From NCBI RefSeq assembly GCF_004770155.1, contig NZ_RQFA01000010.1, forward strand, positions 1 to 64,000: DNA of 64,000 nucleotides. The letters are read 5' to 3'. Below, piece by piece: positions 8,523 through 20,139 of the stretch. The notes beneath the pieces are model-generated. The model saw nothing but the letters and a program-made list of their open reading frames with translations. It was not told the origin of the DNA and did not search any database. Numbering within the stretch: position 1 is the first letter of the stretch; every line of letters starts with the position of its first letter. Origin of the DNA: Leptospira gomenensis. Lineage in GTDB: Bacteria; Spirochaetota; Leptospiria; Leptospirales; Leptospiraceae. The position numbers and the translations under genes are program-made.

Positions 8523-9404
8523 CTAATATTCTCCGAATTGAATTCTTGCGTCCTCGTAACCTCGGCTGATGAGATAATCCGCCTGAACTTGAGAAAAGTT
8601 TAATATACTTCCGAATCCGAGCGAGGTCCTCGGTCCGATCGTCCTGATCTTTAATTCCGGCCGCTCCGCGCTGGGGATGGACAACAAAGAGGAGAGTTTG
8701 GATTTTTTCTTTTTACGCATTTTTTTTTCGAAATTGAGATTGGACATCACCGTCTGAAAGGATCCTATCAGAGACAATTCGAACACACGTTCCAAACCTT
8801 CGCGTCTGGTTTTAGGAAGCCCCATGTCGATCCCTCCGACGGGTGAAAGAAGTACGACTACGATGTCCGTGGCTCCCCGTTCGACCGCGGGTAAAATCGG
8901 AGTGTTGGCCATCACTCCTCCGTCCCAATGCGGCTTGCCGTCCACATACTGCCAAGGAAAGAACATCGGTATGGCCGAAGAGGCCATAACGTGTTCGATG
9001 TCTATGTCCTTGTTTCTAAAAAACACGAGTTCCGCGGTGAGAATGTTCACTGCGGTGATGATGATTTCGGTGGGATTTTTTCTCAGGTTGCGGAAGTCCA
9101 GATGGGAATACAGAAGGTTTTTCAACGGAGTCGTATCCGTCAAAGGCGAATAACTTTTTACGAAGATATCGACCAGATCGTTCCAAATCGAATAACGCAT
9201 CACTTTTTTGGCTTCGATGGATTTCCAGAGTTTGGTGATTTCCAACGCGTTCATTCCGCAACCCATGGCCGTAGCAGTGATCGCTCCGACCGATGTTCCG
9301 CAGATGATATCCGGTTTGAATTGAATTTCCTCTAAGTACCGCAATACCCCGGCTTGATAGGCTCCACGGGCGCCGCCGCCGGATAAGATGAGAGCGCGTT
9401 TCAT
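8523..9404 (-). CDS. Patatin-like phospholipase
   Basis: 293 residues with the full patatin signature: oxyanion-hole glycine loop GGGARG (9-14), nucleophile elbow GTSVG with Ser38, and catalytic dyad Asp161 in WDGGVMANTP. There is no signal peptide or transmembrane helix, as in cytoplasmic RssA-type members. It presumably hydrolyses acyl ester bonds of phospholipids or acyl-glycerols. It heads the operon with the GH5 and lipoprotein genes. The leader upstream of its start contains an 8-bp tandem repeat and, further out, a structured RNA candidate read in the same direction. Expression may therefore be tied to those elements. Confidence 0.93.
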   Translation of the reverse strand: MKRALILSGGGARGAYQAGVLRYLEEIQFKPDIICGTSVGAITATAMGCGMNALEITKLWKSIEAKKVMRYSIWNDLVDIFVKSYSPLTDTTPLKNLLYSHLDFRNLRKNPTEIIITAVNILTAELVFFRNKDIDIEHVMASSAIPMFFPWQYVDGKPHWDGGVMANTPILPAVERGATDIVVVLLSPVGGIDMGLPKTRREGLERVFELSLIGSFQTVMSNLNFEKKMRKKKKSKLSSLLSIPSAERPELKIRTIGPRTSLGFGSILNFSQVQADYLISRGYEDARIQFGEY

Positions 9405-9492
9405 TCTACCTGAATCCTAGAGATACGAAAAAAAGAGAAGAATTTTCGTTTGTATCGGGAGCGATCCGGAATCAAGGAACAGAAAACGCCCC

Positions 9493-9556
9493 AAGAGGGA
9501 AAGAGGGAAAGAGGGAAAGAGGGAAAGAGGGAAAGAGGGAAAGAGGGAAAGAGGGA
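9493..9556. repeat. Tandem repeat, eight copies of an 8-bp unit
   Basis: AAGAGGGA is repeated eight times without interruption. It lies about 90 bases upstream of the patatin start, with the polypyrimidine strand on the sense side of that gene. Perfect short units of this kind vary in copy number by slippage. Confidence 0.95.
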
Positions 9557-9558
9557 AA

Positions 9559-9772
9559 CCTTCTGAGCGACTGCATCGTCTGCGCGGCATCCATCTGCCG
9601 AGATCGGAAGCTCGAGAATGACCAGTTCCCGAAACTCAGAAAGGTCAGTGGTCTGATTGGATTGCAATACCCGTACGGCTTACTGCAAAGTGAAACCCTG
9701 GCTATTGCTCAGCCACCTCACCGGTCAATTGTTTACTACAACTATCACTCACTAGACCACCTCCTTTTCGTG
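9559..9772 (-). ncRNA. Candidate structured RNA, unknown family
   Basis: On the minus strand a 7-bp stem (9754-9760 with 9648-9654, GTGGTCT/AGACCAC) closes a junction of three hairpins: AGTTGT/ACAATT (9727-9743), a two-part stem GGTGA/TCACT plus TGGCT/AGCCA (about 9689-9722), and TTGCAGTA/TATTGCAA (9662-9688). Each internal hairpin has a G-U pair that works only in the minus-strand RNA. A second domain is closed by about nine pairs (9635-9644 with 9559-9567, one bulged base) and contains CGGCA/TGCCG. A sigma70-like promoter sits just upstream. The AAGGAGG near 9765 followed by GTG could begin a short frame, but it stops after 16 codons. I match it to no RNA family I know. Confidence 0.5.
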
Positions 9773-9779
9773 TGGCAGC

Positions 9780-9807
9780 AAAATATTCTGTCTCATTAAA
9801 ATGTCAA
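9780..9807 (-). promoter_or_regulatory. Candidate promoter for the structured RNA
   Basis: On the minus strand a perfect TTGACA (9802-9807), a 16-base spacer and TATTTT (9780-9785) would start RNA near 9772, about a dozen bases before the closing stem. It could also serve the patatin operon further downstream. Confidence 0.5.
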
Positions 9808-9846
9808 GAATAGAGCGAATTTTTTTAAGAATTTCTTTCCGAATTC

Positions 9847-11058
9847 TTACGAAACCGTTTTCACTCTGGAAATCAAAACGAGTGCGATCAGATTAAACCC
9901 GATCGCCAGATATCCGGCGATATCATAATTTTGATACGGTGCCGTAGGACTGGCCGCCACCAGAATACTTCCTCCGATCGTGGCCCCGAGGCCCGACGCA
10001 AGATTTTGAAAGGACGAGATTACGGTCATAAATCTTCCTCGATCCTTCGGTTCCGTGCTCGAAGTGATCAACGCCAATGCCGGAATCCATCTGCCGGAAA
10101 CCAAAATCATAAAGAAAGTGGTAAGAATCAAAACCTCGGTCAAAGTCGATTTTCCGAGATGTGTCATGATCAGAATCGGAACGAAGGACAACGGAACCAA
10201 CGTGTAGAATACTTTGTGTTTCCCGATTTTGTCGGAAAGGATCCCGATCAAACGGGAGGAAAAAAACGTGACCAATCCTCCGAAAAAATAAATCAATGGA
10301 ATGTCCTCTTTTGGAATTCCCACGTTACGCTCCATATACGGAGCGATGAATGGAATCACCGTAAAACCTCCGAGGATCACAAACATCATCAACATATACG
10401 AAGCGGTGTATTTTTTATAGGTCAAAATCCGCAAAAACTCGAGAACCGGATTGGATCCGGTGGCCTGATACGGAGGGATATGCGGAAGATGATTGTAAGC
10501 CAATATAAGAATCGGAAGACTTACCAACGCGATTCCCGCAAAGGACATGTTCCATCCGTAATAGGAAGCGACCTTCAATCCCAAAGGAATTCCGATCACC
10601 GAAGCTACGGAAAACGCGCCCATGATCGCTCCGGTCGCCCTTCCCCTTCTTTCCATGGGAATCGCGTCTCCGATAAACGCGAAAACGATCGAACCCAAAA
10701 CTCCGCCGAAAGCCCCGGACAAAATTCTCGCGGCCATAAGAAGTCGATACGAATCGGCCACGGCACACATAGCCGTTCCGGCGATAAAACCGGAATATAA
10801 AAAAACCGCGGCCGTCTTTCTATTGAATCGATCTATGAACAAAGCGCCGACCACTCCCGCAACGAAAGCGCTATATGTATAAGAGGAAATCAGAAGAGAG
10901 AATTCCTGAGGATCGATATGAAACGCTTCCTGGAAATAACTTCCCAGAGGCATCATGATCACGAAGTCGAGGATATGAGTGAATTGAATCGAAGCTAAGA
11001 CGAAAATCAACATCGCTTCGGATTTTACGTAAACGGTTCTGGTGGGCTGGGAGGACAT
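9847..11058 (-). CDS. Major facilitator superfamily transporter
   Basis: About 403 residues from the ATG at 11058 (MSSQPTRT). The frame is open further upstream, but those codons look non-coding. Twelve hydrophobic helices can be drawn. The loop after helix 2 carries the MFS motif as DRFNRKTAAVF, and helix 4 has R-x-x-x-G (ARILSGAFGGVLG). The mid-protein loop RRGRATGAIMGAFS is typical of the drug-efflux DHA1 branch of sugar and drug exporters. The substrate is unknown. It is divergent from the CoA-transferase gene, with 114 bases between the starts, and is probably monocistronic. Confidence 0.9.
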   Translation of the reverse strand: MSSQPTRTVYVKSEAMLIFVLASIQFTHILDFVIMMPLGSYFQEAFHIDPQEFSLLISSYTYSAFVAGVVGALFIDRFNRKTAAVFLYSGFIAGTAMCAVADSYRLLMAARILSGAFGGVLGSIVFAFIGDAIPMERRGRATGAIMGAFSVASVIGIPLGLKVASYYGWNMSFAGIALVSLPILILAYNHLPHIPPYQATGSNPVLEFLRILTYKKYTASYMLMMFVILGGFTVIPFIAPYMERNVGIPKEDIPLIYFFGGLVTFFSSRLIGILSDKIGKHKVFYTLVPLSFVPILIMTHLGKSTLTEVLILTTFFMILVSGRWIPALALITSSTEPKDRGRFMTVISSFQNLASGLGATIGGSILVAASPTAPYQNYDIAGYLAIGFNLIALVLISRVKTVS

Positions 11059-11172
11059 ATATATGGATAGCTTGAGAAATGTCAGTTTTCTGTAGATAGA
11101 AAAAAGTAAAAAATGGATTGAAGCATTGTTTTCCTTTCCGAAAATCCCTACTGGAATTATTTTATTCACTTT

Positions 11173-12450
<1,278 letters not shown>

Positions 12451-12548
12451 AGTGTAATCCAATTTTATTTTTTCGAAAAAAGAACCGGATCGGAATCGTT
12501 TGACAGAGCCGCGATCGTTCGTCATATTGATCCTGCGCCGATTCTCCG

Positions 12549-13361
12549 ATGAAGTTCGAACGGAATAAAGTCTACGAAGGAATTTTTCTCTCGGACGTTC
12601 ATTACCTTCTCAACAAAAAGATAAAATCCCACAAACATAAGGAGCTCTTTCAGTTTCTGGATCATCTCGAAAAAAGAAACGTTCGTTTTCGGACGGTGTA
12701 TCTCGTTGGAGATATCGTCGAAAATTGGTTCTTCAGCGCTTCCCGGAAACTGAGAAGAAGTAAAAAACGCTTCAACAAACTTTTCGATCGACTGGACGCT
12801 CTCGCATCCTCCGGAGGAAACAAGATTTACATCGTGGGCAATCACGATTCCACGTCGTATCTGATGAACCTTCCCCCGAAAATCGAAAGATATCTCAAAG
12901 AACGCAACTGGAACGTTTGCGAAAAAGCGGAGAACGAGATCCTGATCGCCTTACACGGACATCAAGGACAATACAACCGTCTCACCTGGATCGGTTCGAT
13001 TTTTTTATTAAGGATTTTGCATGCGATTGCATTGCTGGTTCCCGATCTGTTCCGCTTTTCCGAGGCGTTCTATCACAAACATCTCAACCGTCAGGATCCG
13101 ACCACGACCGAAGAAGTATTACGATATTATGAACGTCTTTCGAGGATCGCGCACCAAGGAGACAAGGTTCTGATTTCGGGACACACACACGACTTCCTAT
13201 GTATCCCCAATCTCCGGATCATAAACACGGGCGACTGGGTGAAAAGCAACAGTTTCGTTCTTCAGGACGGTTTTCATTTCATCGGAGCGCGTATGAACAA
13301 ACGCGGAGAATTCTCCAAGGAATTCGTTTACGAACACAAGGAAGAATCCAAACCTCAGTAA
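12549..13361 (+). CDS. Calcineurin-like phosphoesterase, LpxH-like
   Basis: 270 residues. The metallophosphatase motifs appear in order: SDVH (Asp16, His18), GDIVE (Asp55), GNHD (98-100), HGH (136-138) and GHTH near 205. The spacing and the inserted hydrophobic helical cap (LLRILHAIALLVPDLFRF) match the UDP-2,3-diacylglucosamine pyrophosphatase family (LpxH), which cleaves the pyrophosphate in lipid A synthesis at the inner membrane. The second motif ends in Glu where LpxH commonly has Asp, so a related phosphoesterase is possible. The next gene begins 44 bases downstream. Confidence 0.85.
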   Translation: MKFERNKVYEGIFLSDVHYLLNKKIKSHKHKELFQFLDHLEKRNVRFRTVYLVGDIVENWFFSASRKLRRSKKRFNKLFDRLDALASSGGNKIYIVGNHDSTSYLMNLPPKIERYLKERNWNVCEKAENEILIALHGHQGQYNRLTWIGSIFLLRILHAIALLVPDLFRFSEAFYHKHLNRQDPTTTEEVLRYYERLSRIAHQGDKVLISGHTHDFLCIPNLRIINTGDWVKSNSFVLQDGFHFIGARMNKRGEFSKEFVYEHKEESKPQ

Positions 13362-13382
13362 AAATATTTCTTGCGGAACCTG

Positions 13383-15010
<1,628 letters not shown>

Positions 15011-15112
15011 TCGAAATTTCTCCGAAAGAGAGATCGTTTCTTATAGGTTCGAAATTCTTTTCCTCTTGCCGTACCGCTTTCCGTAAAAATCCTATGCGAA
15101 AGCGGAGAAGCT

Positions 15113-15841
15113 ATGTCCGATTTTTCCTATTCCTTTCCAAACGTAATGAACGAGGCAAAAGACGTCCTTTTAAAACCGAGGACGTTTTTCCACTCTCTTT
15201 CTAAAACGAAATTGCCGTTGATCCAATTGTATTACAGAGCGGTAACGTATCTGGCCTTATTGTATCTTTCCGCCGTCGCAGGGATGACGTTATTTTCCCC
15301 TCGAAGCGATTTTTCCGCGCCCCCTGCTTCGTTTCTTTTTTTCGAAATGCCGGTCGCGTATTTTCTTTCCAGTTTCATCGTGTTCCCCGCGATCGGTTTC
15401 GTTTATATGTTTTTTTCCTGGGTTTGCGGAGGGATTCTGAATTGGAACCGAAATTTTCGGGCGGCAACGGCGACCATGGGAATTTTGTGGATGGTAGTCA
15501 TTCTACAGAGTTTCGGCGGATTGATCCACTTTTACATAGGACTCGCGTTAGCGGTGCTTTTCACGGCATACTTCCCGTACTTGTTTTTTCTTGCGTTGAC
15601 CTCTTACCTGGAAGCTCCCCTCAAAAGAACCGCGATCCTACTTTCCCTTTTCACCTTATTGCTGTTATACGCGCAATACTCGCGTTTGTCGGCGTTCCTG
15701 GAAGACTATAAGCTGATGGAAACGATGGATTCTCAGAAACCCTTATCCAGAGAAGAAGAGGAACAAGGGGAAAAGGCCGCCGAGGAAATCATCCGTAGAG
15801 CGATGGAAAAAGCGAAATCGGAAGGACATCAAACTCAGTAA
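15113..15841 (+). CDS. Yip1-domain-like membrane protein
   Basis: 242 residues with five hydrophobic segments (about 42-62, 76-98, 107-128, 135-160, 166-185) and a Glu-rich C-terminal tail. The opening FPNVMNEAKDVLLKPRTFF (a loading segment before the first helix) and the helix pattern resemble the bacterial Yip1 family of small membrane proteins, whose function is unsettled. GGAGAAGCT lies before the ATG. The thioesterase gene follows 11 bases after the stop, so the two are almost certainly co-transcribed. Confidence 0.8.
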   Translation: MSDFSYSFPNVMNEAKDVLLKPRTFFHSLSKTKLPLIQLYYRAVTYLALLYLSAVAGMTLFSPRSDFSAPPASFLFFEMPVAYFLSSFIVFPAIGFVYMFFSWVCGGILNWNRNFRAATATMGILWMVVILQSFGGLIHFYIGLALAVLFTAYFPYLFFLALTSYLEAPLKRTAILLSLFTLLLLYAQYSRLSAFLEDYKLMETMDSQKPLSREEEEQGEKAAEEIIRRAMEKAKSEGHQTQ

Positions 15842-15852
15842 GAGGAATCGAT

Positions 15853-16284
15853 ATGGCCAGAATTCAACTGGAACTCCCACAAAAATTCGTATGGTCCGTG
15901 GATTTGGACGTACGGATTTACGACGTTAATTTCGCGGATCATCTGGCCCACGATCGTGTGATTTCCTTACTCCACGAAGCGAGAGCGAGATTTTTTTTAG
16001 AACACAATTATTCGGAACTGAACGTGGACGGACTCGGTATCATCATGACGGATATCGCTGTCGTTTACAAGGCGGAGGCTTTTTTCCGCGATAAAATCCG
16101 TGTCGAAATCACCGCGGGCGATTTTAATCCGAGAGGATGCGACGTGTATTACAGAATGTCCCACGCCGGCGGCCCCGGCAACGGCAAAACGATCTGCGAG
16201 GCGAAAACGGGAATCGTATTTATGGACTATAAAACGAGGACTCTCGGAAATTTGCCGGAAGGATTTCGAAGAATTTTCCCTTAA
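15853..16284 (+). CDS. Hotdog-fold acyl-CoA thioesterase (4HBT family)
   Basis: 143 residues, the size of a single hotdog domain. VDLDVRIYDVNFADHLAHDRVISLLHEARARF is the active-site region: the usual D-x-D-x-x-x-H-x-N pattern appears as DVNFADHLAHD, and the following E-A-R helix fits the YbgC/4-hydroxybenzoyl-CoA thioesterase branch. It hydrolyses acyl-CoA thioesters in the cytosol, chain length unknown. AGAGGAAT precedes the ATG. It is the second gene of an operon with the Yip1-like gene. Confidence 0.88.
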   Translation: MARIQLELPQKFVWSVDLDVRIYDVNFADHLAHDRVISLLHEARARFFLEHNYSELNVDGLGIIMTDIAVVYKAEAFFRDKIRVEITAGDFNPRGCDVYYRMSHAGGPGNGKTICEAKTGIVFMDYKTRTLGNLPEGFRRIFP

Positions 16285-16302
16285 AGACGCATAACGCGCT
16301 TT

Positions 16303-17250
16303 TTAGATACGAATCCCGAACGATATCTGAACGTTAGGCTCCGAAAATCGATACGAGATATCCGGGTTCGATAAAAGAACGTTCCTATATTGAAACGTCA
16401 AATCGGCGAAAACGGAACTGCCGTTCCAACGGATTCCGGAGCCGAAAAGCAACGTACCCTGAAGAAATTGGTTCGTATACATTCCACTCCGATAACTTCT
16501 CCCCAAACCGAAACCGAACTGCAAAAACCAGGAGAAATGCCTGTTTTCCAAGAGATAATATCTCATTCCGGGCAAAAAGGAAAGCGTATCGATCCGAAAC
16601 GAATTCCGAATGCGGAACGGTTCGTAAGCCCCTTCCGAAAACGAAGACAAGCCTATTAAAAAATTTGAAGATTCATTTTTTTGAATATTGTCGCCCGACA
16701 ACAGCAAAAAAGCGGACGGATTGGAGAGGAAATTCGAATCACTTTTAAAACCGAAACTGGAGTGTTCGAAACCCAGTGTGATTCCGTATTTGCCTTCGAA
16801 TCTAGTTTCGACTTGAAGCAGGACCGACTGCACTTGAACCGAAAAATTTCCGATCCGATCCGGTTCTCCCGCTTCGGTACTCCAATAGGAAATTCCGGAA
16901 GAATACGAAATTTTTCCGGAATCGGCGGCGGGATCCCCATTCTTGAAATCGCCCCCTTTTTTGTTCCCGGAATTTTTTCCTGGAAGAGGTTGTTTTTCCG
17001 TTTGCAGGAGGTCTTCGGAAGTTTGGACTTCCGCCATCACGATTTTTTTGACGAGCTTAGTTTCAATTTTTCTAATATTCCCCGCCTCGTCCTCGACGAT
17101 CAATTCGTCGCCGCCCATTTTCGTTCTAACGTTCCGGAGCACGTTTCCATCCTTGAGGAGAATCGTATCCGCAAAAAGGGAAAACGGAATCGTAAACAAA
17201 ATCGAAGATACGAGAAGCGGAAGAAATAGGATTCTTTTTTGAACTGGCAT
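16303..17250 (-). CDS. Outer-membrane beta-barrel protein, unknown
   Basis: About 315 residues from ATG 17250 (MPVQKRILF). The upstream frame runs into the aldehyde dehydrogenase relic and is not used. The signal peptide ends near FSLFAD. The mature N-terminus (DTILLKDGNVLRNVRTKMGGDELIVED) is a small beta module that recurs in spirochaete surface proteins. A low-complexity linker follows, then from about residue 125 alternating amphipathic strands ending in ISFGIRI, with a terminal hydrophobic strand as in porin-like barrels. Function unknown. Convergent with the thioesterase gene. Confidence 0.8.
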   Translation of the reverse strand: MPVQKRILFLPLLVSSILFTIPFSLFADTILLKDGNVLRNVRTKMGGDELIVEDEAGNIRKIETKLVKKIVMAEVQTSEDLLQTEKQPLPGKNSGNKKGGDFKNGDPAADSGKISYSSGISYWSTEAGEPDRIGNFSVQVQSVLLQVETRFEGKYGITLGFEHSSFGFKSDSNFLSNPSAFLLLSGDNIQKNESSNFLIGLSSFSEGAYEPFRIRNSFRIDTLSFLPGMRYYLLENRHFSWFLQFGFGLGRSYRSGMYTNQFLQGTLLFGSGIRWNGSSVFADLTFQYRNVLLSNPDISYRFSEPNVQISFGIRI

Positions 17251-17300
17251 AATCGGCCGACGTATCTCCCCTTTGATCGAACACGATTCTGCGTTCGAGA

Positions 17301-18368
17301 TCAAACCTTCCAAGAAGGTTTCATTCTTCCGAGCATAAAGACCGTAATTCGGAGTCGGTCGGTAATCCATGATATCGGATTTCTGGTGAAGTTGGATCGC
17401 CGCGCAGCCGAAATCGCCCCGTAAGAAGTTTTGTCGAACGGGTACCACCCTATGTTCCGTTTGGTCGGGATGAGGTCCCGATTCACGAGTTTAGGTTGTG
17501 TCATCTCGACCGGACTCTTTCCAACCGCCCCACGGAATTTCCGATTGGCCGTGTGTGTATAGATGATCTTTGATCGTAGTCGCGTCGAATCGTCGGCTAA
17601 TTCCACGGCCTCTTCGACGGTTTCGAATTTCATCAGCGGGATCACCGAACCGAAATTTTCTTCCCGCATCAATTCCATTCGATGATTTACGTCCACGATC
17701 AGAGCGGCGGGGTAAAAGTATCCGTTCGTATTTTTCTTAGGTTTGGACTGCACCGGAATTTTAGCTCCGTTTTTCGCAGCATCGTCTACTCGGCGTTTGG
17801 CGGTGTTCAGATGTACTTCGGTGGTCATCGAACCAAGATCGAGGTCGAAGTTACGATCCGAGGAAGTCCGCATCATCTCTGTTTTCCCCGAGAATAAGTT
17901 TATAAATTTATAATATATTTTTTCCTGCACGTAAACGCGGTGCAACTCGTCCCTCTTATCGAAGAATAAGAACTTGGCACTAGGAAGTCTCTCCGGTCCG
18001 AGATGAGGTCCGGCGTTTTTTGTGTACCAATCCGCGGCCGGTGAGGACGGAAGAACTTTCGTCGCAAGGGCGTCCTTTCTCGATTTACCGTTGCCTTTGT
18101 TTACGATTGCGGCCAATTCCTCCGAGGGATCCACTCCATAATCCCGCACTTTCAGAATGTGTTTTTTTCGACCGGAGAATTTCGTTCGAGCCCATAATTT
18201 TTGAGCCTCTCTCGCTTTTTGCAAAATCGCAGAAATCGTTTGCAAATCCGTATTCGAAATCTTTCCGATTTCTTCCAGAATCGCCGGATTTTGGGCAGTC
18301 TGGGATCCGCTTGTGGAATGAACTCGGCCCGGTTTGACGTTGGATTGTGTTGCAGTTCCGACGGACAT
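17301..18368 (-). pseudogene. Aldehyde dehydrogenase relic with catalytic core deleted
   Basis: An uninterrupted 355-codon frame from ATG 18368 (good AGGGAGA ribosome-binding site). The N-terminal ALDH part is clear (EEIGKISNTDLQTISAILQK, KKHILKVRDYGVDPSEELA, ATKVLPSSPAADWYTKNAG), and so is a later part (DLDLGSMTTEVHLNTAKRRV, YFYPAALIVDVNHRMELMRE, FGSVIPLMKFETVEEAVELA). At ELHR|VYVQEKIY the sequence jumps over the whole cofactor-binding and catalytic region, so neither the active-site Cys nor the Glu of the ELGG motif is present. A second collapse follows VELADDS, skipping the C-terminal loop. Both losses keep the frame. It cannot be a normal dehydrogenase. Confidence 0.8.
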
Positions 18369-18483
18369 AGAAAATTCTCCCTTCCCCTCCGAGACGAACC
18401 CTTTGTATGGCCGTAACGTTCGTTCGGTCCGTCTATAGTACAAATAGAACAGATTTTATAACAAGCGTTTTTGCAAATGGTCT

Positions 18484-18524
18484 CGGGGGCAGCCCGGGAA
18501 TCTCCTATACAGGAAAAGCCCCCG
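18484..18524. other. Inverted repeat between two divergent genes
   Basis: CGGGGGC (18484-18490) and GCCCCCG (18518-18524) are perfect 7-bp arms around a 27-base loop. They sit between the ALDH relic start and the small plus-strand gene. It could be a leader hairpin or an operator; no T run follows. Confidence 0.45.
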
Positions 18525-18550
18525 TAAAAAACTGACAGACAATTGTATTA

Positions 18551-18916
<366 letters not shown>

Positions 18917-19104
18917 TCCCGACTTTTTTCCATTCGTATAAATCGTTTTCCTTCCTTTTCCTTCCCGGACTTCTTTTTCACCTTCCGACTGTCGCTCCCT
19001 CCAACGCCGCGCTTTCTTTTCCGCTCCATCTTTTTTTGCTGGACGCTTCGACCGACCCACCCTTGTCCCTGAGGTGATCGCGTTTGGGCCGAGTGATCTT
19101 TTTT

Positions 19105-19291
19105 TGTGTGAGTTCCCGCACAAGTTTGTCGGAAAAATCAACCAAGAGAACCACACAACGAAACTCCAAGTTACTCCGAAAACCGGGTCTCGTTTTCCTA
19201 TCGTGTGAGTTCCCACATCCCACTCTCCTTAGAAGAAATTGTCCTTCTCCGCGGAAAACTCATTCTGCGACAACCGTGTGAGTTCCCACAT
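19105..19291. repeat. Three copies of a short interspersed palindrome
   Basis: TGTGTGAGTTCCCGCACA (19105-19122), GTGTGAGTTCCCACAT (19203-19218) and GTGTGAGTTCCCACAT (19276-19291) lie in the 590-base gene-free stretch before the PadR gene, in the same orientation and spaced about 98 and 73 bases. The core GAGTTCCCRCA and the TGTG/CACA ends are shared with the pair at 833-907. The rest of the 18929-19508 stretch holds no gene I can support. Confidence 0.75.
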
Positions 19292-19345
19292 TTTGCCGCA
19301 CCTCCCGAGAAGGAGCAAGAGAACGAAAATCAAATAATGCTTGAT

Positions 19346-19373
19346 CTATCTCTCAGATAGTATCTAACAGATA
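19346..19373. promoter_or_regulatory. Two adjacent perfect inverted repeats, candidate PadR operator
   Basis: CTATCT-CTC-AGATAG (19346-19360) abuts TATCT-AAC-AGATA (19361-19373). Both follow TATCT-N3-AGATA, with centres 14 bases apart. They lie about 135 bases before the PadR start in the only regulator-proximal intergenic region. PadR proteins usually repress their own gene, so this is a reasonable operator candidate. Confidence 0.5.
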
Positions 19374-19508
19374 TATAACCCGAGAAAGAAAATCCTCGTA
19401 GATCGCAAGACCGATTTTTGAATCCGATGACCTATCCTCATAAAACGAAACGACTCTTCTTGAAAGGAACGGCTGCAGCACACTTTCGATTCGGAGAGAA
19501 ATTCTGAA

Positions 19509-20060
19509 ATGGCGAGACTCAACAAAACACGTTATGCGCTCTTAGGAATTCTTGCGAACCGTTCGATGAACGCCTATGAAATCAAAAAGAGCATAGAACA
19601 AAGTATCGGTTTTTTTTGGCAGGAAAGTTTCGGTCAGATATATCCCATTCTGAAACAACTCGAAAAGGAAGAATGCCTCAAGTCCTATAAAACGCGAAAA
19701 GGTTCCGGTGCCGAAACGACGGTATATAAGATCACATCCAACGGTAAAAAGGAATTGAAAGAATGGTTGGAACGACCCGTTGAAAAAACCCCGTACCGGA
19801 ACGAACTTCTTCTAAAACTGTTCTTCGGGAACCATGTCTCGAAAGAAGTATTAATGCGACATCTACAGAATACGAAAGAAGAAGTCACACGTCTTATGGA
19901 AATTTACGAAAACATCCGTCAAGTCGTGGAAACCTCGGAAGTTCCGGAAATCAATCGAACGCTCGGATTGGTCACCTTGGATTTCGGAATCACCTCGGTA
20001 AAAAACTTTCTCGTTTGGACCGAAGAATCCCAGGAAAAGATAAAAAGATCCGATTTTTAA
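19509..20060 (+). CDS. PadR-family transcriptional regulator
   Basis: 183 residues. The winged helix-turn-helix (about 8-85) is typical: YALLGILANRSMNAYEIKKSI, GQIYPILKQLEKEECLKSYK, YKITSNGKKELKEWL. A C-terminal helical dimerisation part of about 95 residues (PadR subfamily 2 type) follows. It presumably represses a nearby or its own promoter, and the ligand is unknown. The tandem inverted repeats upstream fit autoregulation. The histidine kinase gene follows after 80 bases on the same strand but need not be co-transcribed. Confidence 0.92.
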   Translation: MARLNKTRYALLGILANRSMNAYEIKKSIEQSIGFFWQESFGQIYPILKQLEKEECLKSYKTRKGSGAETTVYKITSNGKKELKEWLERPVEKTPYRNELLLKLFFGNHVSKEVLMRHLQNTKEEVTRLMEIYENIRQVVETSEVPEINRTLGLVTLDFGITSVKNFLVWTEESQEKIKRSDF

Positions 20061-20139
20061 TTCCGTATAATTTTTCTTCTTTGCGGTTTCCGAAACAAGG
20101 CATATCCTAAGTCCTATTTCGAAAACCCAGAACGAAAAC

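Noticed and set aside
9648..9760. tRNA-like fold, because the closing stem has 7 bp
   Set aside because: The element is about 113 bases, has no T-loop consensus, no anticodon arm geometry and no CCA end.
9643..9767. Possible short protein after AAGGAGG and GTG in the structured region
   Set aside because: The frame stops after 16 codons and again soon after; the base-pairing pattern explains the region better.
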